Of a stretch of DNA of 64,000 nt, positions 1 to 10,386 are shown in pieces. Origin of the DNA: Tricholoma matsutake (lineage: Eukaryota > Basidiomycota > Agaricomycetes > Agaricales > Tricholomataceae); assembly GCA_026075535.2 (NCBI GenBank), contig AP026540.1, positions 4,278,001-4,342,000 of the forward strand, in the 5' to 3' direction. The translations under genes were made by a program, and so were the position numbers. The notes beneath the pieces were generated by a model. It did not search any database and was not told where the DNA came from. It saw nothing but the letters and a program-made list of their open reading frames with translations. Every line of letters begins with the position of its first letter. Positions within the stretch are counted from its first letter, which is position 1.

Positions 1-25
1 GGACTGGGCATTTTCTCATGGTGTC

Positions 26-1474
26 TTGAATGGCATCTACAATTTCCATGCATCAGCTTCAGCATATGCAGAATATTGGAATAACAGCTTTAAAAAGCAT
101 CAAACTGTCAATTTCAAGGGGGTGACACACTGCCAGGTCTGGCAAGCATTTGTTCAGGAGTCTATTCAGACAGTTGCTTCTCCATATGGAACTGATCTCA
201 CACTTCGTGATGGCTTAGCAATTGATGAAGTGACCAGGGAGGCATTCTTATCTCTGGGACAAGATGGAATTATTCTGGCAGCCAAAGACCACCACTGCTC
301 AGATTGCACTCATCCATACAGATGAACATCTGATCTCACTGCCATCAGTGATCCAACTGCAACTCTTGAAAGCAATAATATACCTGTATCACAGAGTGCA
401 GGTGATAATTTGCAACAGGGTTCATCAGCTGGACAAAGAATGGAAGTGGAGGATTCAACTGCTCGAGATGTGACAATGGCTGTTGTTGATGGAATTGTCT
501 TTGGACCCCTGGTATGGAACATCTACTGGCAAATACAAATTGATCACTTATAATATTTTTTTGATAATTGGCATTGTGCATATGATGACTGCACTGCAGA
601 GTTGGCAAATGCAAGAGGTGGGGTTTTTTGTGCCCTGCATGAACAACAACATGGGGCCACATGCCATGTTCGAGGATGTGAAAACCAGAAAGTTCATGGG
701 ACAAATGCATGTCAAGATCATGAGGAAATGTGGAAGAGATATCTCAGTAACCATTCTTGCAAACAGATGTCTGGCTTTTGAAGGATGCTGCATAGGCCTG
801 GTGAAAATCTACCATGGCAACCTGCTCAAGACTCAATTGGACAACCTCATGACCAACCAGCACCTGATGTGCAGTATGCAACCTACTTCATGCCACGCCA
901 CTTTTACTGTGTTGAAACAATATGTGCACCATGTGGAGTTGTCATTGCTTGGGCAAAATTTGTGAAATCGGAATCACCCACTAATATTATGCACTTTTTG
1001 GAGACAGTATATCCAACAGAAGAATCACGCCCTGATTATATATGCATTGACAAAGCCTGTGTGGTGCTGAGCCATAGTATTGCTGATGGTAGCTGGGAAT
1101 CATGGGCTAAAACAAGCCGATTTATTGTCGACTCATATCATTACACCAACCATCAAACAAGTGATTATTTGTGCAGGAAGTGGTGCAATCCAGCTCCTTT
1201 GGATGGCTCAGCTCCAAATTTGGTCATTCTGGACTACAATAATGAAGGGCAGCCATACTACAAACGTGCATTCAATACACAGGCATGTGAACAACTCAAT
1301 GCATGGCTTGGTGGGTTTGAATCAATATTGAGAAAGATGACAGTGGGGAATTTCAATTGGTTTTTGCATACAATGTTGTTTTACCATACCCAGATGGTTC
1401 TTGAAAGGAAACAACAGAAGGTTAGTGACAGTGGTGATGATAGTGATGGAGATAATGATAGTGAGCAGGAGTAG
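26..1474 (+). pseudogene. KDZ-transposon-associated Cys-cluster protein (CxC5/CxC6-like), decayed and cut by the window start
   Basis: The frame (codon positions congruent to 2 mod 3) runs from the window edge to the stop at 1474. It holds a Cys/His cluster ending in CSDCTHPY just before 323. After a likely intron (512 to about 571) comes a second cluster with FCALHEQQHG, CHVRGC and KVHGTNAC. A long conserved block follows, with DKACVVL, FIVDSYHY, DYLCRKWCNPAP and AFNTQACEQLNAWLGGFES. This arrangement is known from CxC5/CxC6 cysteine-cluster proteins that accompany KDZ transposases in Agaricomycetes; their biochemical role is not established. The protein ends in an acidic Asp/Ser/Glu tail. 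An in-frame TGA at 323-325 follows an Arg codon and fits a CGA to TGA change. The candidate intron lacks a clear AG acceptor. Both suggest a dead copy. No KDZ transposase is in the window. Confidence 0.72.
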
Positions 1475-1689
1475 TACAAATCTCTATTACTTATAGTGTA
1501 TCACTGGTTTATTCTTTACATATGTCTATGATAGTCATGTTTCACTGATGTTAACTTGTACTAGCTCAGACTTCACACAGACTAGCTCAGACTCTGCATG
1601 GACTAGCTCGGACTAGCTCGGACTCCATGCAGATTAGTGTAACAGTCCATTTGGGTGGGTTTCTACTCAGACTAGTGCGGACTCCGCAC
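1475..1689. other. Degenerate minisatellite flank
   Basis: No gene is seen here. From about 1560 the sequence carries irregular copies of the words gactagctc and agactc/ggactcc, which are diverged relatives of the 21-bp unit that becomes regular at 1711. Confidence 0.5.
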
Positions 1690-1962
1690 GGACTAGGTCA
1701 GACTCCATGTGGACTGGGTCAGACTCCGTGTGGACTGGGTCAGACTCCGTGTGGACTGGGTCAGACTCCGTGTGGACTGGGTCAGACTCCGTGTGGACTG
1801 GGTCAGACTCCGTGTGGACTGGGTCAGACTCCGTGTGGACTGGGTCAGACTCCGTGTGGACTGGGTCAGACTCCGTGTGGACTGGGTCAGACTCCGTGTG
1901 GACTGGGTCAGACTCCGTGTGGACTGGGTCAGACTCCGTGTGGACTGGGTTGGACTCCACAT
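1690..1962. repeat. 21-bp minisatellite, 11 identical units plus two diverged edge units
   Basis: The unit ggactgggtcagactccgtg+t is repeated head to tail without any change from 1711 to 1941 (11 units). A diverged unit lies on each side (1690-1710 and 1942-1962). Because 21 is a multiple of 3, five or more frames stay open across it, for example a CGLGQTP heptad on the plus strand, but none has a plausible gene context. Perfect identity of the inner units implies recent expansion or homogenisation. It separates the KDZ-associated gene from the truncated 3' end of gypsy-A. Confidence 0.95.
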
Positions 1963-2392
1963 GCATAAGGGTGGGAAAATCTGTTTTAGTCACCAGGTGG
2001 TCGGACTCTGCACAGTCCGCTAGGACATGTGGGGCACTGTAAATTACTGCAACAAACCACTCTTGATTGTCAGGTGCTCCAAAGTTGTATGGTTCCAGTT
2101 GGGCTCTATTCGGGAACATTGAGTTGTTGTTTGCATGGTAGGGTTGTAATAATGACACGTGGAAGGATGGAACTACTCATTGAGCTTGTAGTGTTGTAGG
2201 TAGTTCTAGCATATAGGTAGATGTTTCAGGTCTTGTTTGTAGAATTTTATATGGTCCAATAAACTTTGGACAAAGTTTATGCGCACATCCAGATGGTAGA
2301 TTGAGGTTCTTCATAGATAGAAATACCAAATCCCCTTTAGCAATTTTTGGCTCATTTGTTCAATGATTGTTGGCGTGATGAGATTGGAATAC

Positions 2393-3220
2393 TCATGCTC
2401 CAATGATTGCATCGTGGGCATCAGCAAGGTTTTGTAGGTCTTGCTTCACAAATTCCTTTATCCCTTTGGGGATTATGTTGTCCGAGTGAATCTCGCATAT
2501 CATGGAGAGCATGTACCCACTATTCAGCTCAAATGGGGCATACTTGGTTGTCCCAGATATGCTAGCATTGATTGCGAATTCAGTAAGGTCAACCCTGTCA
2601 ACCCAGTCTTTCTGATTGTTGCGGACAATGGTGCAAAAGATTTGTCCAACATTGCAGTTGGCGCACTCAGTCTGGCCATCCGTTTGAAAGTGGTACAATG
2701 TGGACATCAGTAGTTTGGTTCCTAAGATCTTGTGTAGTTTGCACCACCACTTTGACATGAATTTCGAGTCTCGATCGCTTACAATTGAACTTGGAAGCCC
2801 ATGTAAACATACAATTTCTCACCAATATATCAATGATTATATCAATGATAATTTGGATGCCTTCATCTTAGTGTGGACTGGGATAAGGTGGGCCATACTG
2901 GTCATTTGGCATATAATCACCCAAAGGTAATTAAAGCCTTTCAATTCCAGAAAGGGGCCTATAAAATCCATTTCAATAGAATCCCATGGCTTGAGAGGTA
3001 CAGGCAAGGGATGGAGTTTCCCAAACAGTTTTGAGTTAGGCCCCTTTGCATGCTGGCACGATTCACATGTCTGACAGAATTCATGTGTATCTTTGTTCAT
3101 GAGCAGCCACCAATACCATTATCAAACGTATTCATTTGTTCGTTGGTCCCCAAAGTGCCCAAGTGTTGCATGCGCTTGATCTAGTATTTGAGTTATCCTA
3201 TCTCGATTATGGGGGAATCT
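2393..3220 (-). pseudogene. Gypsy-A integrase
   Basis: Minus-strand reading from 3220 gives LDQAHATLGHFGD, then CQTCESCQHAKG, the paired Cys and His residues of the HHCC zinc finger of retroviral-type integrase. It continues with IEMDFIGPF, holding the first catalytic Asp of the DDE core. The segment from 2758 gives LYHFQTDGQTE, the part of the core before the catalytic Glu, and then FAINASISGTTKYAPFELNSGY, split here as FAINASISG and APFELNSGY, which is typical of gypsy integrases. The two parts are in different frames, so the gene is broken. The upstream linker lies beyond the MITE at 3566-3735. Confidence 0.85.
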
Positions 3221-3565
3221 TAGTGTTGCCACAGCTCAGCCGCATTTTTTGCTACTTTGGGAAATAAAATAACTAAAATTCTGAAAATATTTGAGGACCT
3301 AGATCACATGATAAGCCGAGGGGTCCTCTGCCAACTCTAAGTGATCCGACCACCAGTTCCCACGTTATGTAAGCAGCTTAAAATGCGGCTTAGCAAGCCA
3401 CCAGTCAAGCCACTTAAATAATGTGGGAACCGGTGGTCAGATTGCTTAGAGTTGGCAGAGGACCCCTTGGCTTATCATGTGATCTAGGTCCTCAAATATT
3501 TTCAGAATTTTAGTTATTTTATTTCCCAAAGTAGCAAAAAATGCGGCTGAGCCATGGCAACACTA
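3221..3565. mobile_element. 345-bp inverted-repeat (foldback) MITE inside gypsy-A
   Basis: The left arm begins tagtgttgccacagctcagc at 3221 and the right arm ends in the reverse complement, tggcaacacta, at 3565. The arms pair over about 150 bp each with few mismatches, leaving a spacer of about 50 bp near 3370-3420 and no coding potential. Flanks are tatgggggaat on the left and tatgggggat on the right (the latter sharing its first bases with the arm end), an imperfect target duplication. The gypsy-A integrase linker is continuous on either side, so this is a later insertion. The superfamily cannot be fixed from this alone. Confidence 0.85.
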
Positions 3566-3703
3566 TGGGGGATGCACATGACTTCATCAAAGTGTTGGTT
3601 GGTTTGCCAAATAAGATTGTTCTTGACAGTGAAATCTGGGTATTCGGTTGGTTTGTCTAGGATAAGTTTGAATGACTTATCCTCCTTGTTGTTAAGAACT
3701 GAT

Positions 3704-4377
3704 CCTAGAGGCCACTTTGGAATCCATCCGGACACTGCGGGAGATGATAGCGGGAGATTGTCAGGTCGATGCGGATTCTGCGGGAGGGGGAATGGAAAGG
3801 ACTTGGCTTCAGCTTGTAAGAAGCTGCGCCCTTCACCTTGTCTGGTGTCCTAATTTCAAGTCGAGGGTTTAGAGGTAGGAGCGGGAAAGTGCAGGTAAAC
3901 GCAGGGAGGAGTACGGAGGGACTTAGGTTGAGTTCAGATGAGACTAGAACTTTGGAGGGAGACTAGAGGTTGAGTCGAATGTAGTTCAGACTCTTAGAGG
4001 ACAGGGGTTGGAGTAGAAGGAGGTTTTAGATTGGCAGGGTAAAGTCGAGTCTATGTCGATATACGAACTGAGGAATACAAGGTGAAACTAACTAAGCTTA
4101 AATACTGTAGTCCGGAATAATGCGGAACAGGAACAAAGACTGCAGCAGTGTCTCGACTGCGTAGATAAATTACCTACAGGAGCCGCACAGGAATCCGTAG
4201 TCAAATTTGCAATAGAGACGGCAGCCTTGGAAAGGCAGCCATGGATGGTGTACAAGGTGGCCTGATGCACAGCAGCATGGGCAGTGCAAGGCAGCCAGGA
4301 ATGAAATTGGGAGGCATAGACAAAAGCCATGTTTGACGTGCAGAAAAGAGTCGGATGGATGCGGGTTCCGATCAGGT
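3704..4377. mobile_element. Probable small DNA-transposon insertion in gypsy-A
   Basis: Gypsy-A coding sequence stops near 3700 (reading ...DKSFKLILDKP) and resumes near 4390 (...IKQIQSGYK). The intervening 0.67 kb is non-coding. Its ends show rough inverted similarity: ctgatcc...gaatccatccgg on the left, and the reverse complement ctgatcgg...catccatccg on the right. Candidate flanking 8-mers (gttaagaa and gtaaggaa) match only imperfectly. An insertion is likely, but its class and exact ends are uncertain. Confidence 0.45.
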
Positions 4378-5250
4378 AAGGAACGGTTCTTGACACTTGT
4401 ATCCAGATTGAATCTGTTTAATGAAATCTTTGTTTCTCCAATTTATTGGGGTAGCGTCTGCTGTTTGTTCAAATAGTGCCTCAGCTAGTGTGAGATCATC
4501 ACCATACGATGATGGGGTGGACTTCTCAGATAATTTCTCGGATATGGATGGAGCTTCCACTGCATTAGACATATTATTGATTATGCATTGGTTAGCTTTG
4601 TCCATAAGTTTGGCTTCCACGTCTCAAGTATCCTGTTGCTCTTGTAATCATTTACTATGGTGTGTCTCCCTGCTGCGGATGGCTCATAACTCAATTATTT
4701 TTGATGTGACTTCCTGGTAACGTTGCTTGGGTAAGTTGTCCCCAGTGGGATCAATGTGAGCATCAGCTTGTATGTATTCATATGGTTGATGAACATCAGC
4801 CATAGTATCACTTTTATAATACCATGAGAGGCAGTCGGCAACCTTATTGAGTTCGCCTTTAATGTACGTGATGTCAAAGTCAAACCAAGAAAGATAATCT
4901 GTCCATCTCCTTTGTCTACTGGTGAGGTTTGATTGAGTTTGAAAGAACTCAAGTGCCTTGTGGTCTGTAATAATGTGTACCCAATATCCAATTAGTTTAT
5001 CCTCCCATTTCAATAATGCCTTGAGGATTGCAAGAGTTTCCAACTCATGCATGGCATAGTTGTGTTGGGCAACGGTAAATTTCTTTGACATAAATCCTGC
5101 AGGGCAGCATCCTTGCCATGTAGGTCCTTGGCCATACATCACTCCTATGCCTGATTTAGATGTGTCGCATATCACCCAGATCGGTTCGTCCTGGTGTTTG
5201 GGGTTGATAGGTGCGATGATTGGTGTCTTGCAGCATATTTGTTTGATCAT
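4378..5250 (-). pseudogene. Gypsy-A RNase H domain and linker
   Basis: From 5250 downward the minus strand reads WVICDTSKSGIGVMYGQG, then FMSKKFTVAQHNYAMHELE, ITDHKALEFFQ and DYLSWFDFDITYIKGELN followed by ADCLSW. This is the RNase H of Ty3/gypsy polymerases: the first Asp is in VICDTS, the Glu in the HELE motif, and the next Asp in TDHKAL. It runs about 190 codons to 4684, then shifts frame into the linker toward integrase (KANQCIINNM, then DFIKQIQSGYK at about 4400). RNase H removes the RNA strand of the RNA/DNA hybrid during reverse transcription. The copy is broken. Confidence 0.88.
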
Positions 5251-5429
5251 GTCAAAGCAACGTTAGTGAATCGGTCGCCAATGGAAGGGGGTTCCATTTT
5301 GTGTCATAGCCAATAAGGGTCCCATATAATGCATGATATCCAGTAGGAAGTTGGCTAAGTAGTTTACCAAGCCTACAAAATGTTGGATGTCATTGTAGTT
5401 CCATGGTGTTCACCATTCCCTGATACGAG

Positions 5430-5604
5430 AGAGTTTGTTGGTATCCACCTCTTGTCAATAACATGACCAAGGCAGTCGATCTGTTCTGCATACAGTTCAC
5501 ATTTTGACCATTTGAGGAATAGCTGGTTGCTTCTAAGGCGTTTGAAAACAATATGAAGGTGGGCTTCATGCTCCTTGGGAGTGTCTGAGTAGATGAAGAT
5601 ATCA
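5430..5604 (-). pseudogene. Gypsy-A RT, catalytic-motif segment (left side of the LINE insertion)
   Basis: Minus-strand translation gives DDIFIYSDTPKEHEAH, then RLRSNQLFLKWSKCEL and CLGHVIDK. DDIFIYS is the catalytic YxDD box region of gypsy RT and the rest is the following thumb. It begins exactly at the TSD of the LINE at 5595-5604. The N-terminal RT half lies at 28556-28825. When the two sides are abutted, the stretch between GTYIS and the catalytic box is far too short, so the donor gypsy had already lost some tens of bp there. Confidence 0.85.
5595..5604 (+). repeat. Target-site duplication, left copy (LINE)
   Basis: gaagatatca at 5595-5604 is repeated exactly at 28546-28555, directly after the A tail. 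A single copy restores one continuous gypsy-A sequence across the junction. Confidence 0.92.
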
Positions 5605-6284
5605 TCTACCCTTGAACAAGGACCACCATCATGTCAGATGGGATCTAGTGTCTGGCCTCTTTGTGGCTCAAGGGACTAGTACCTGTTATAGGGGAAGCTA
5701 ACAGATGCCCCTACCTGTCGTCGGTGGGGTTAAACCAGCTTGTAGTCATCGAGCTCGGAAGTGACTACTCAAGTGGCACCTTCATTGCAGTCAGCAATGC
5801 CCGTGAGCTTTACGCCTGGGCCTAACACATTAGATTTAATAAACTACATTCAAGTTGTTTCCTCCTAAACAAGGAGTTCTGGCACTCCCTTGTGAGTAAA
5901 TCTGCCTCAGAAGTGCTTGAGACAATCCCAATGCCGCCTGAGATCTAACTTGGATCATCGTTTCCCATGTTCCTGGGCCAAGCTACCAGTCTCTCTCATA
6001 TATCAGTAGAATCTTCCAATCGTCGCTGCAGATGCCATCAATGCGAACCTGCATAGAACTCAAGCTGTGCAATCTATGAAGCCTCACAGGCCACACCAAT
6101 ACCCACCTCATGCCACCATCCTTTGTGTCTGCACCCAGTCTTTATCAGATGAAGATGAAAGGACAAAGAAATGGGACTTTATAAATTTTGTTCTCTCTTC
6201 CTTGCCACCTCCACCCCCATCTTTCAACCCACCTTGAGCCAAGCTGCCTTCATCAACTCCCACTGAGCATTCCACCGCTGCCTC
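5605..6284 (+). other. LINE 5' UTR
   Basis: This stretch lies between the 5' end of the LINE and the first ORF1-like frame. I see no conserved gene in it. From 6285 one frame opens with MEEATHLKRRRTDIG for 38 codons before a stop, and the ORF1 frame takes over from about 6344, so the true ORF1 start may be 6285 followed by a frameshift. Confidence 0.6.
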
Positions 6285-6343
6285 TATGGAAGAAGCTACC
6301 CACCTGAAGAGGCGTCGCACTGATATTGGAGAGGAAGTAACCC

Positions 6344-7591
6344 TTGAATTGGAGAACACAGTGCATACAGTCTCCCTCACAAAGGATTTGTTCAACTCAT
6401 GAGAACCCTTGGCAGCGAGATCGAGAGAACAATGAACAACAGTTTCAACACTCCCCTGAGACTGAGACCCCTCCTCAACAACTGCCGCTCTTCACATTCA
6501 GGATGCCGCCCCCCTTTGTCTTCCCCAATCCTTATGACATGACAGACCTCCCCTCCAACAGGAATCTAAATCCTTCCATCCAACAATCTCAACAGAGCCC
6601 TGAGCATCATGTTCCGGCTGACAAGGCCACCCCTTTCACACGTGCAGTTTTCCCTTGTATCATAATTCTGTACAAGCTGCTTGTCGCAAACCTTGATGCC
6701 GTCATTGTGGAGCAGATACAGCAGGCGGCCCCCAATACCTACCTTGCAGTCATAGCCTTTGGTGCTGGGAACAAGTACTTCCGGGAGCACCCCACCTGCA
6801 ACTCTGATATCACCTCCTTCATCAAGATGCTAGGTGTTGGTGATGACCTCTCCAACCTCTCCATCACTAAAGCTGTTCTGCGCAACAATCCAAACCAGAA
6901 GCGCAACTTCGAGTGCCCCTGGACCATGGTTCTGGGAGGTGCTCCCCAGGAACTCAAGGAATACCTAGTCTGGCATCAGACATTTGCTGTCCACCCAGAA
7001 CTCACTTTTAGTGTCCTTCCCTTCGACTCTGGCCTCCAATCTTGGGTCATCATGAATATTTCTGGAGATGCAGTCCAGAAGGGGGATGTGGCAAAGTGTG
7101 ACGTGTTAGGGAAAATCAAAGCCCTCCTCTGGCATAGCCCGCGCTTCCGCGCTATCACAGATAAGTGCCTAGCTGCCATAGGTATCACTGGATCCTGCTC
7201 CGAGCATGCCTACAAGGCAACGACTTTGTTTGAGATCACCTATATTGAGTTGAACAATGCTCAAGGCATCCACGCTCCCATCTGGCAGCTCACTGGATGA
7301 CCCCTCTCCTCTGACCCTCTCCTTCATGAGGAGTTCCTTGCTTCTGTCTGCCAGCAATGCTACTGGGTTGGTCTGCACATGCTCACCATTGACAAATGCA
7401 TTGTCAACTGTGTGTGGTGTAAATCCAACACGCATCCTGCCCATGCATGCCCCTTCCCAAAGATCCCCGACTGGCTGGGCCTGGTCCCCACTGCCGCAAG
7501 CAGCACTCTAGCCCAGGCTGAGAGCCCCACAAACCGAGGTCGTGGCCATGGGAGTGGACAAGGAAGGGGAGGCCATGGAGATACAAGCTGA
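6344..7591 (+). pseudogene. LINE ORF1, nucleic-acid-binding (gag-like) protein
   Basis: A single frame runs from 6344 to 7591, broken only by a TGA at 7298-7300. The middle is a folded-looking domain (about residues 90-320) without a motif I can name. After the stop the same frame continues through EEFLASVCQQCYWVG to a Cys/His knuckle, CVWCKSNTHPAHACPFP (C-x2-C-x4-H-x4-C spacing), then a Gly/Arg-rich tail. LINE ORF1 proteins of this type bind the element RNA and form the RNP used for reverse transcription. The start is uncertain because another frame is open from 6285. The TGA is consistent with loss of an Arg CGA codon. Confidence 0.75.
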
Positions 7592-8313
7592 GGACACGGG
7601 GGATGGCAGCATGTCACACGCCACAAGTAGAGGGTTCCACCCATCCCCTTTCCTTGTACTTTTATGTTTACCACTGTACATGTACATTTACCTGTCTATG
7701 CCATATTCACCCAATCATGGTGATACATCTAGAGCGCCATGCACCTTACCTGTTGTATTCTGATCAATTCATCTATTGTGTGTTTTACTATATTTGGATT
7801 CAAGTGAGATATTCCCTAGTCTGGGCCTAGCTATGGGGCTAGAAGAAGTCAAGAAGAGTCGGTGGCATAGGCCATGCATCTCACAACGCTGGAGGCTGAA
7901 TTTACTGACAGTTTGCAAGGTAAGTCGGACAGGTAAGCTACAAGGCATCTAAACATATACCAATGGTCTCTGGTGGGGTCGCATCAGGTTTTTGGCTACC
8001 TTCCTGACTCTGCTGCTCCCCCTTCTTGGACAGTGGGTTTGGGAGGGATCCACCAGCTCTGGGGCATGGCTTCGCAAGCCTGCCTCAGGGTCAACTACAA
8101 CGCTTCTAACATTCAAACAGATATTCAATCACACTTTACTAATGGAGACAGGGTAAACGGCATTGGGCTTGGCACCTCTCGAGGGGAAGGCAGCTCATCC
8201 ATTGGCAACCTCCCTGAGGACATAGGTACAAGTTTAGGAAGCGGACAAGCAGTGCAAAGTCTGGGAACCCCTGGACCTCTACCAGCCTCCCGGACAATGA
8301 AAGAAGGTCCGCC
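7592..8313 (+). other. LINE inter-ORF region
   Basis: About 720 bp without a recognisable domain. A frame at 7973-8362 (low-complexity, Gly/Ser-rich) overlaps the start of the ORF2 frame at 8314 and may be the original ORF2 N-terminus displaced by a frameshift. Confidence 0.5.
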
Positions 8314-8646
8314 ATGCCGGTTGGAGACACCAATCGTGCACCCAGAGATGATTCTGGCATGATGCAGTCAGCATCTTCCCCTAGGGAAAATCAGAATGGT
8401 GAGGGCTCACGCTCCCCAGAGCAGCCTGCTCAAGGCCCACAACCAGTGGGAGGGACGCAGTCAGCGGATCCCAGTTCTCACCAGAATGCAGAACCAAATT
8501 TGGAAGGTGGCCAGCAAGCTACTCCAAACTGGCGAGCGAGGTGTCATGCCCGCTGCCAGGGGTGTCAAAAGAACACTAAAGCTGCTATCCGAGTAGCATC
8601 GCTTAATATCAAAGGGTACCATGCTGCAAATGAATCTGGATCAAAG
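8314..8646 (+). pseudogene. LINE ORF2, 5' segment (linker and first endonuclease strand)
   Basis: The frame is low-complexity and polar for about 80 residues, then reads IRVASLNIKGYHAANESGSK, the first strand of an AP-endonuclease-like domain with its conserved Asn. It stops at 8646 because gypsy-B is inserted there. The same frame resumes at 17728 as WLHVNQLVRQKRIG. Joining the two at the TSD caaag gives an uninterrupted codon series. Confidence 0.85.
8642..8646 (+). repeat. Target-site duplication of gypsy-B, left copy
   Basis: caaag at 8642-8646 is repeated at 17723-17727, immediately after the 3' LTR. A 5-bp TSD is normal for Ty3/gypsy integrases. Confidence 0.95.
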
Positions 8647-9414
8647 TGTTACAATTTTCCTTGTAACTCATGGAACCCGACCGACCCGACTGACCCGATG
8701 ATCCCCTCCAGACAGGAGGCACTCCATGATTCATACCTAGGGCATGACCTTGACACCAGACACATGCATGATGCATGCCAACTGCATGCATTCGATCCCC
8801 TTCCCGAGGAAGGCACCCTTGATGCATGGTGACTCCATGCACCTGAACCTACTCCCACACATGCTGTGATACGACAACCTCTTGACATGAGGTCCATGAC
8901 ATCGGACTCTCACGATTGACATGCTGCGCCACAGCATGTCCTTGACATCGGATCCTTGACATTGGATCCGTGACATCGGACACCTCATGCTAGGCATGAG
9001 GCTTATCTCTTATTGTTTCCTGACATGCTGTGCCGCAGCACTCCATGACATCAGACACCTCATGCAAGGCATGAGGGCTATTGTTTCTATTCTTACTTGA
9101 TACACATCTACCTTTCCAATTGGACGATAAGGACCTCCCTTGTAGTATAAGTACTGCAACTCGTAGTAGGGATGTCCTTAGTTTAGATCTAGGCAATTAA
9201 CAACCTTAACTTGCAACTCGCGAACTTACTCGAAACCACTAAGGAAGCCCCTTAGTGCATGAACCTGAATGACTCTATGCAGAAGCCCTGCTAGAGTGCA
9301 CTACCTATCTTATGTCAGATGCTCTGAGTAAGACTAGTGCAGAACGACTCATCGAGGAAGCACCTCATCGAACAACATCGACTAGATCGAGTGGTTGAGG
9401 CTTCGCCCTTAACA
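8647..9414 (+). repeat. Gypsy-B 5' LTR (768 bp)
   Basis: TG...CA ends (tgttacaatt...cttaaca). It aligns with the 3' LTR at 16955-17722 without any gap. By eye I count 32 substitutions (about 4 percent), 28 of them in CpG/TpG/CpA context. Confidence 0.95.
9146..9190 (+). promoter_or_regulatory. Gypsy-B LTR core promoter and self-priming transcript start
   Basis: tataag at 9146-9151 lies 33 bp before tagtttagatct (9179-9190). This 12-mer is the exact reverse complement of agatctaaacta at 9417-9428, two bases inside the internal region, where the primer-binding site is expected. In Tf1/sushi-type elements the 5' end of the transcript folds back and primes reverse transcription, so this pair marks a probable transcript start. 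No tRNA-type primer-binding site is apparent. The start position is inferred. Confidence 0.7.
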
Positions 9415-9416
9415 TA

Positions 9417-9428
9417 AGATCTAAACTA
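9417..9428 (+). other. Gypsy-B primer-binding site (self-primer type)
   Basis: agatctaaacta, two bases downstream of the 5' LTR, is perfectly complementary to the presumed RNA 5' end at 9179-9190. Confidence 0.7.
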
Positions 9429-10378
9429 TCTGCTAGCCCACCTACCTAGGTGTAGGCAATACGTCTCGAAACACACCACAGTGACCTGGGTCTAGACAAA
9501 CCCCAGACTGACCACCAAGAGAAGCAGAACCACAGCCAGGTTCATCTTGGTACCGATACAACGGAAGACTAGTCCATTACTCAACCCCAGCACAGCGTTG
9601 GTTCTACAGATCAACCGACAGACAAAGAGGAGATTTCCTCACCGATGAAGACTTTGAACAACCACACACACCCCCACCCGAAACATCCACCCGCTTCCTA
9701 ATAGACGAAACCAACAACCTCCACAACAAGATGTCTGAACCCACCACAACTGCACCAACGATGTCCATGAAGGACATTCGAATCCGATCACCCACAGACT
9801 TCTCAGGAGAGCGGACCATTCCTGCAGGAGATAGACCTGTACTTGTGAATCAATGACCAGGTCTACGACACAAACAACAAGAAGATCATCTTCACGCTGT
9901 CCTTCATGAATGGAGGGACAGCAGCTGCCTGGGCGCAGGCATTTGTCAACCAACACCAGTCTGAAGGACTCAGAGAATACACAGACTTCTGACAGAAGGT
10001 CCTAGAGGCCTTCTCGCCGATCGACAATGCCGGAACGGCAAAGACAGAGATTAAGAATCTCAAACAAGGTTCAGGGAACCTCAAAGAATATGTGGTGAAC
10101 TTCCACATCCTGAAAGACAGGATGGGAATCACCGAAGATGCAGCCATGATTGAGTACTTCATGGATGGACTGCATCCCGAGTTACTGAAGAGGGTACACA
10201 CAATGGAGACAGTGCCCAACACTCTCAAAGGCTGGATAAAGGCAGCTTCAAAATACAAAGGCCAATGGAAACAGGCCATGGCAATCCTGGGAAAGACCAG
10301 GCAGAACCAGAAGACAAATGAAACAACAAAGAAAGGACAGCCCTTTCTTGACATCAACCAACTGACGAACCAAGAACA

Positions 10379-10386
10379 CGTGGAAC
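10379..10386 (+). repeat. 8-bp TSD of the hAT-like element, left copy
   Basis: cgtggaac at 10379-10386 is repeated at 11849-11856. A single copy restores the gag reading NQEHVEHLRKG. Confidence 0.92.

Larger units (their letters stand above)
2045..5604 (-). mobile_element. Gypsy-A, 3' part: decayed Ty3/gypsy retrotransposon (RT end, RNase H, integrase, C-terminus)
   Basis: Read on the minus strand this is the pol 3' half of a Ty3/gypsy element. Order from 5604 downward: RT catalytic segment, RNase H, linker, integrase zinc finger and core, and a C-terminal segment with SLLQPYHANN and APDNQEWFV, which resembles the region leading into a chromodomain. It stops at about 2045 against unrelated sequence and no 3' LTR is seen. 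Frames are broken by indels and stops, so it is inactive. The 5' half of the same element resumes at 28546 after a LINE insertion. Two smaller insertions (3221-3565 and about 3704-4377) interrupt it again. Confidence 0.88.

Noticed and set aside
1627..2158. Several long ORFs across the 21-bp repeat, encoding heptad repeats on both strands
   Set aside because: They exist because the 21-bp unit has no stop in several frames. There is no start context, intron or homology.
8609..8997. Three overlapping minus-strand ORFs in the gypsy-B 5' LTR, with near copies in the 3' LTR (16887-17296)
   Set aside because: LTR sequence is non-coding; duplicates arise from the LTR pair and carry no domain.
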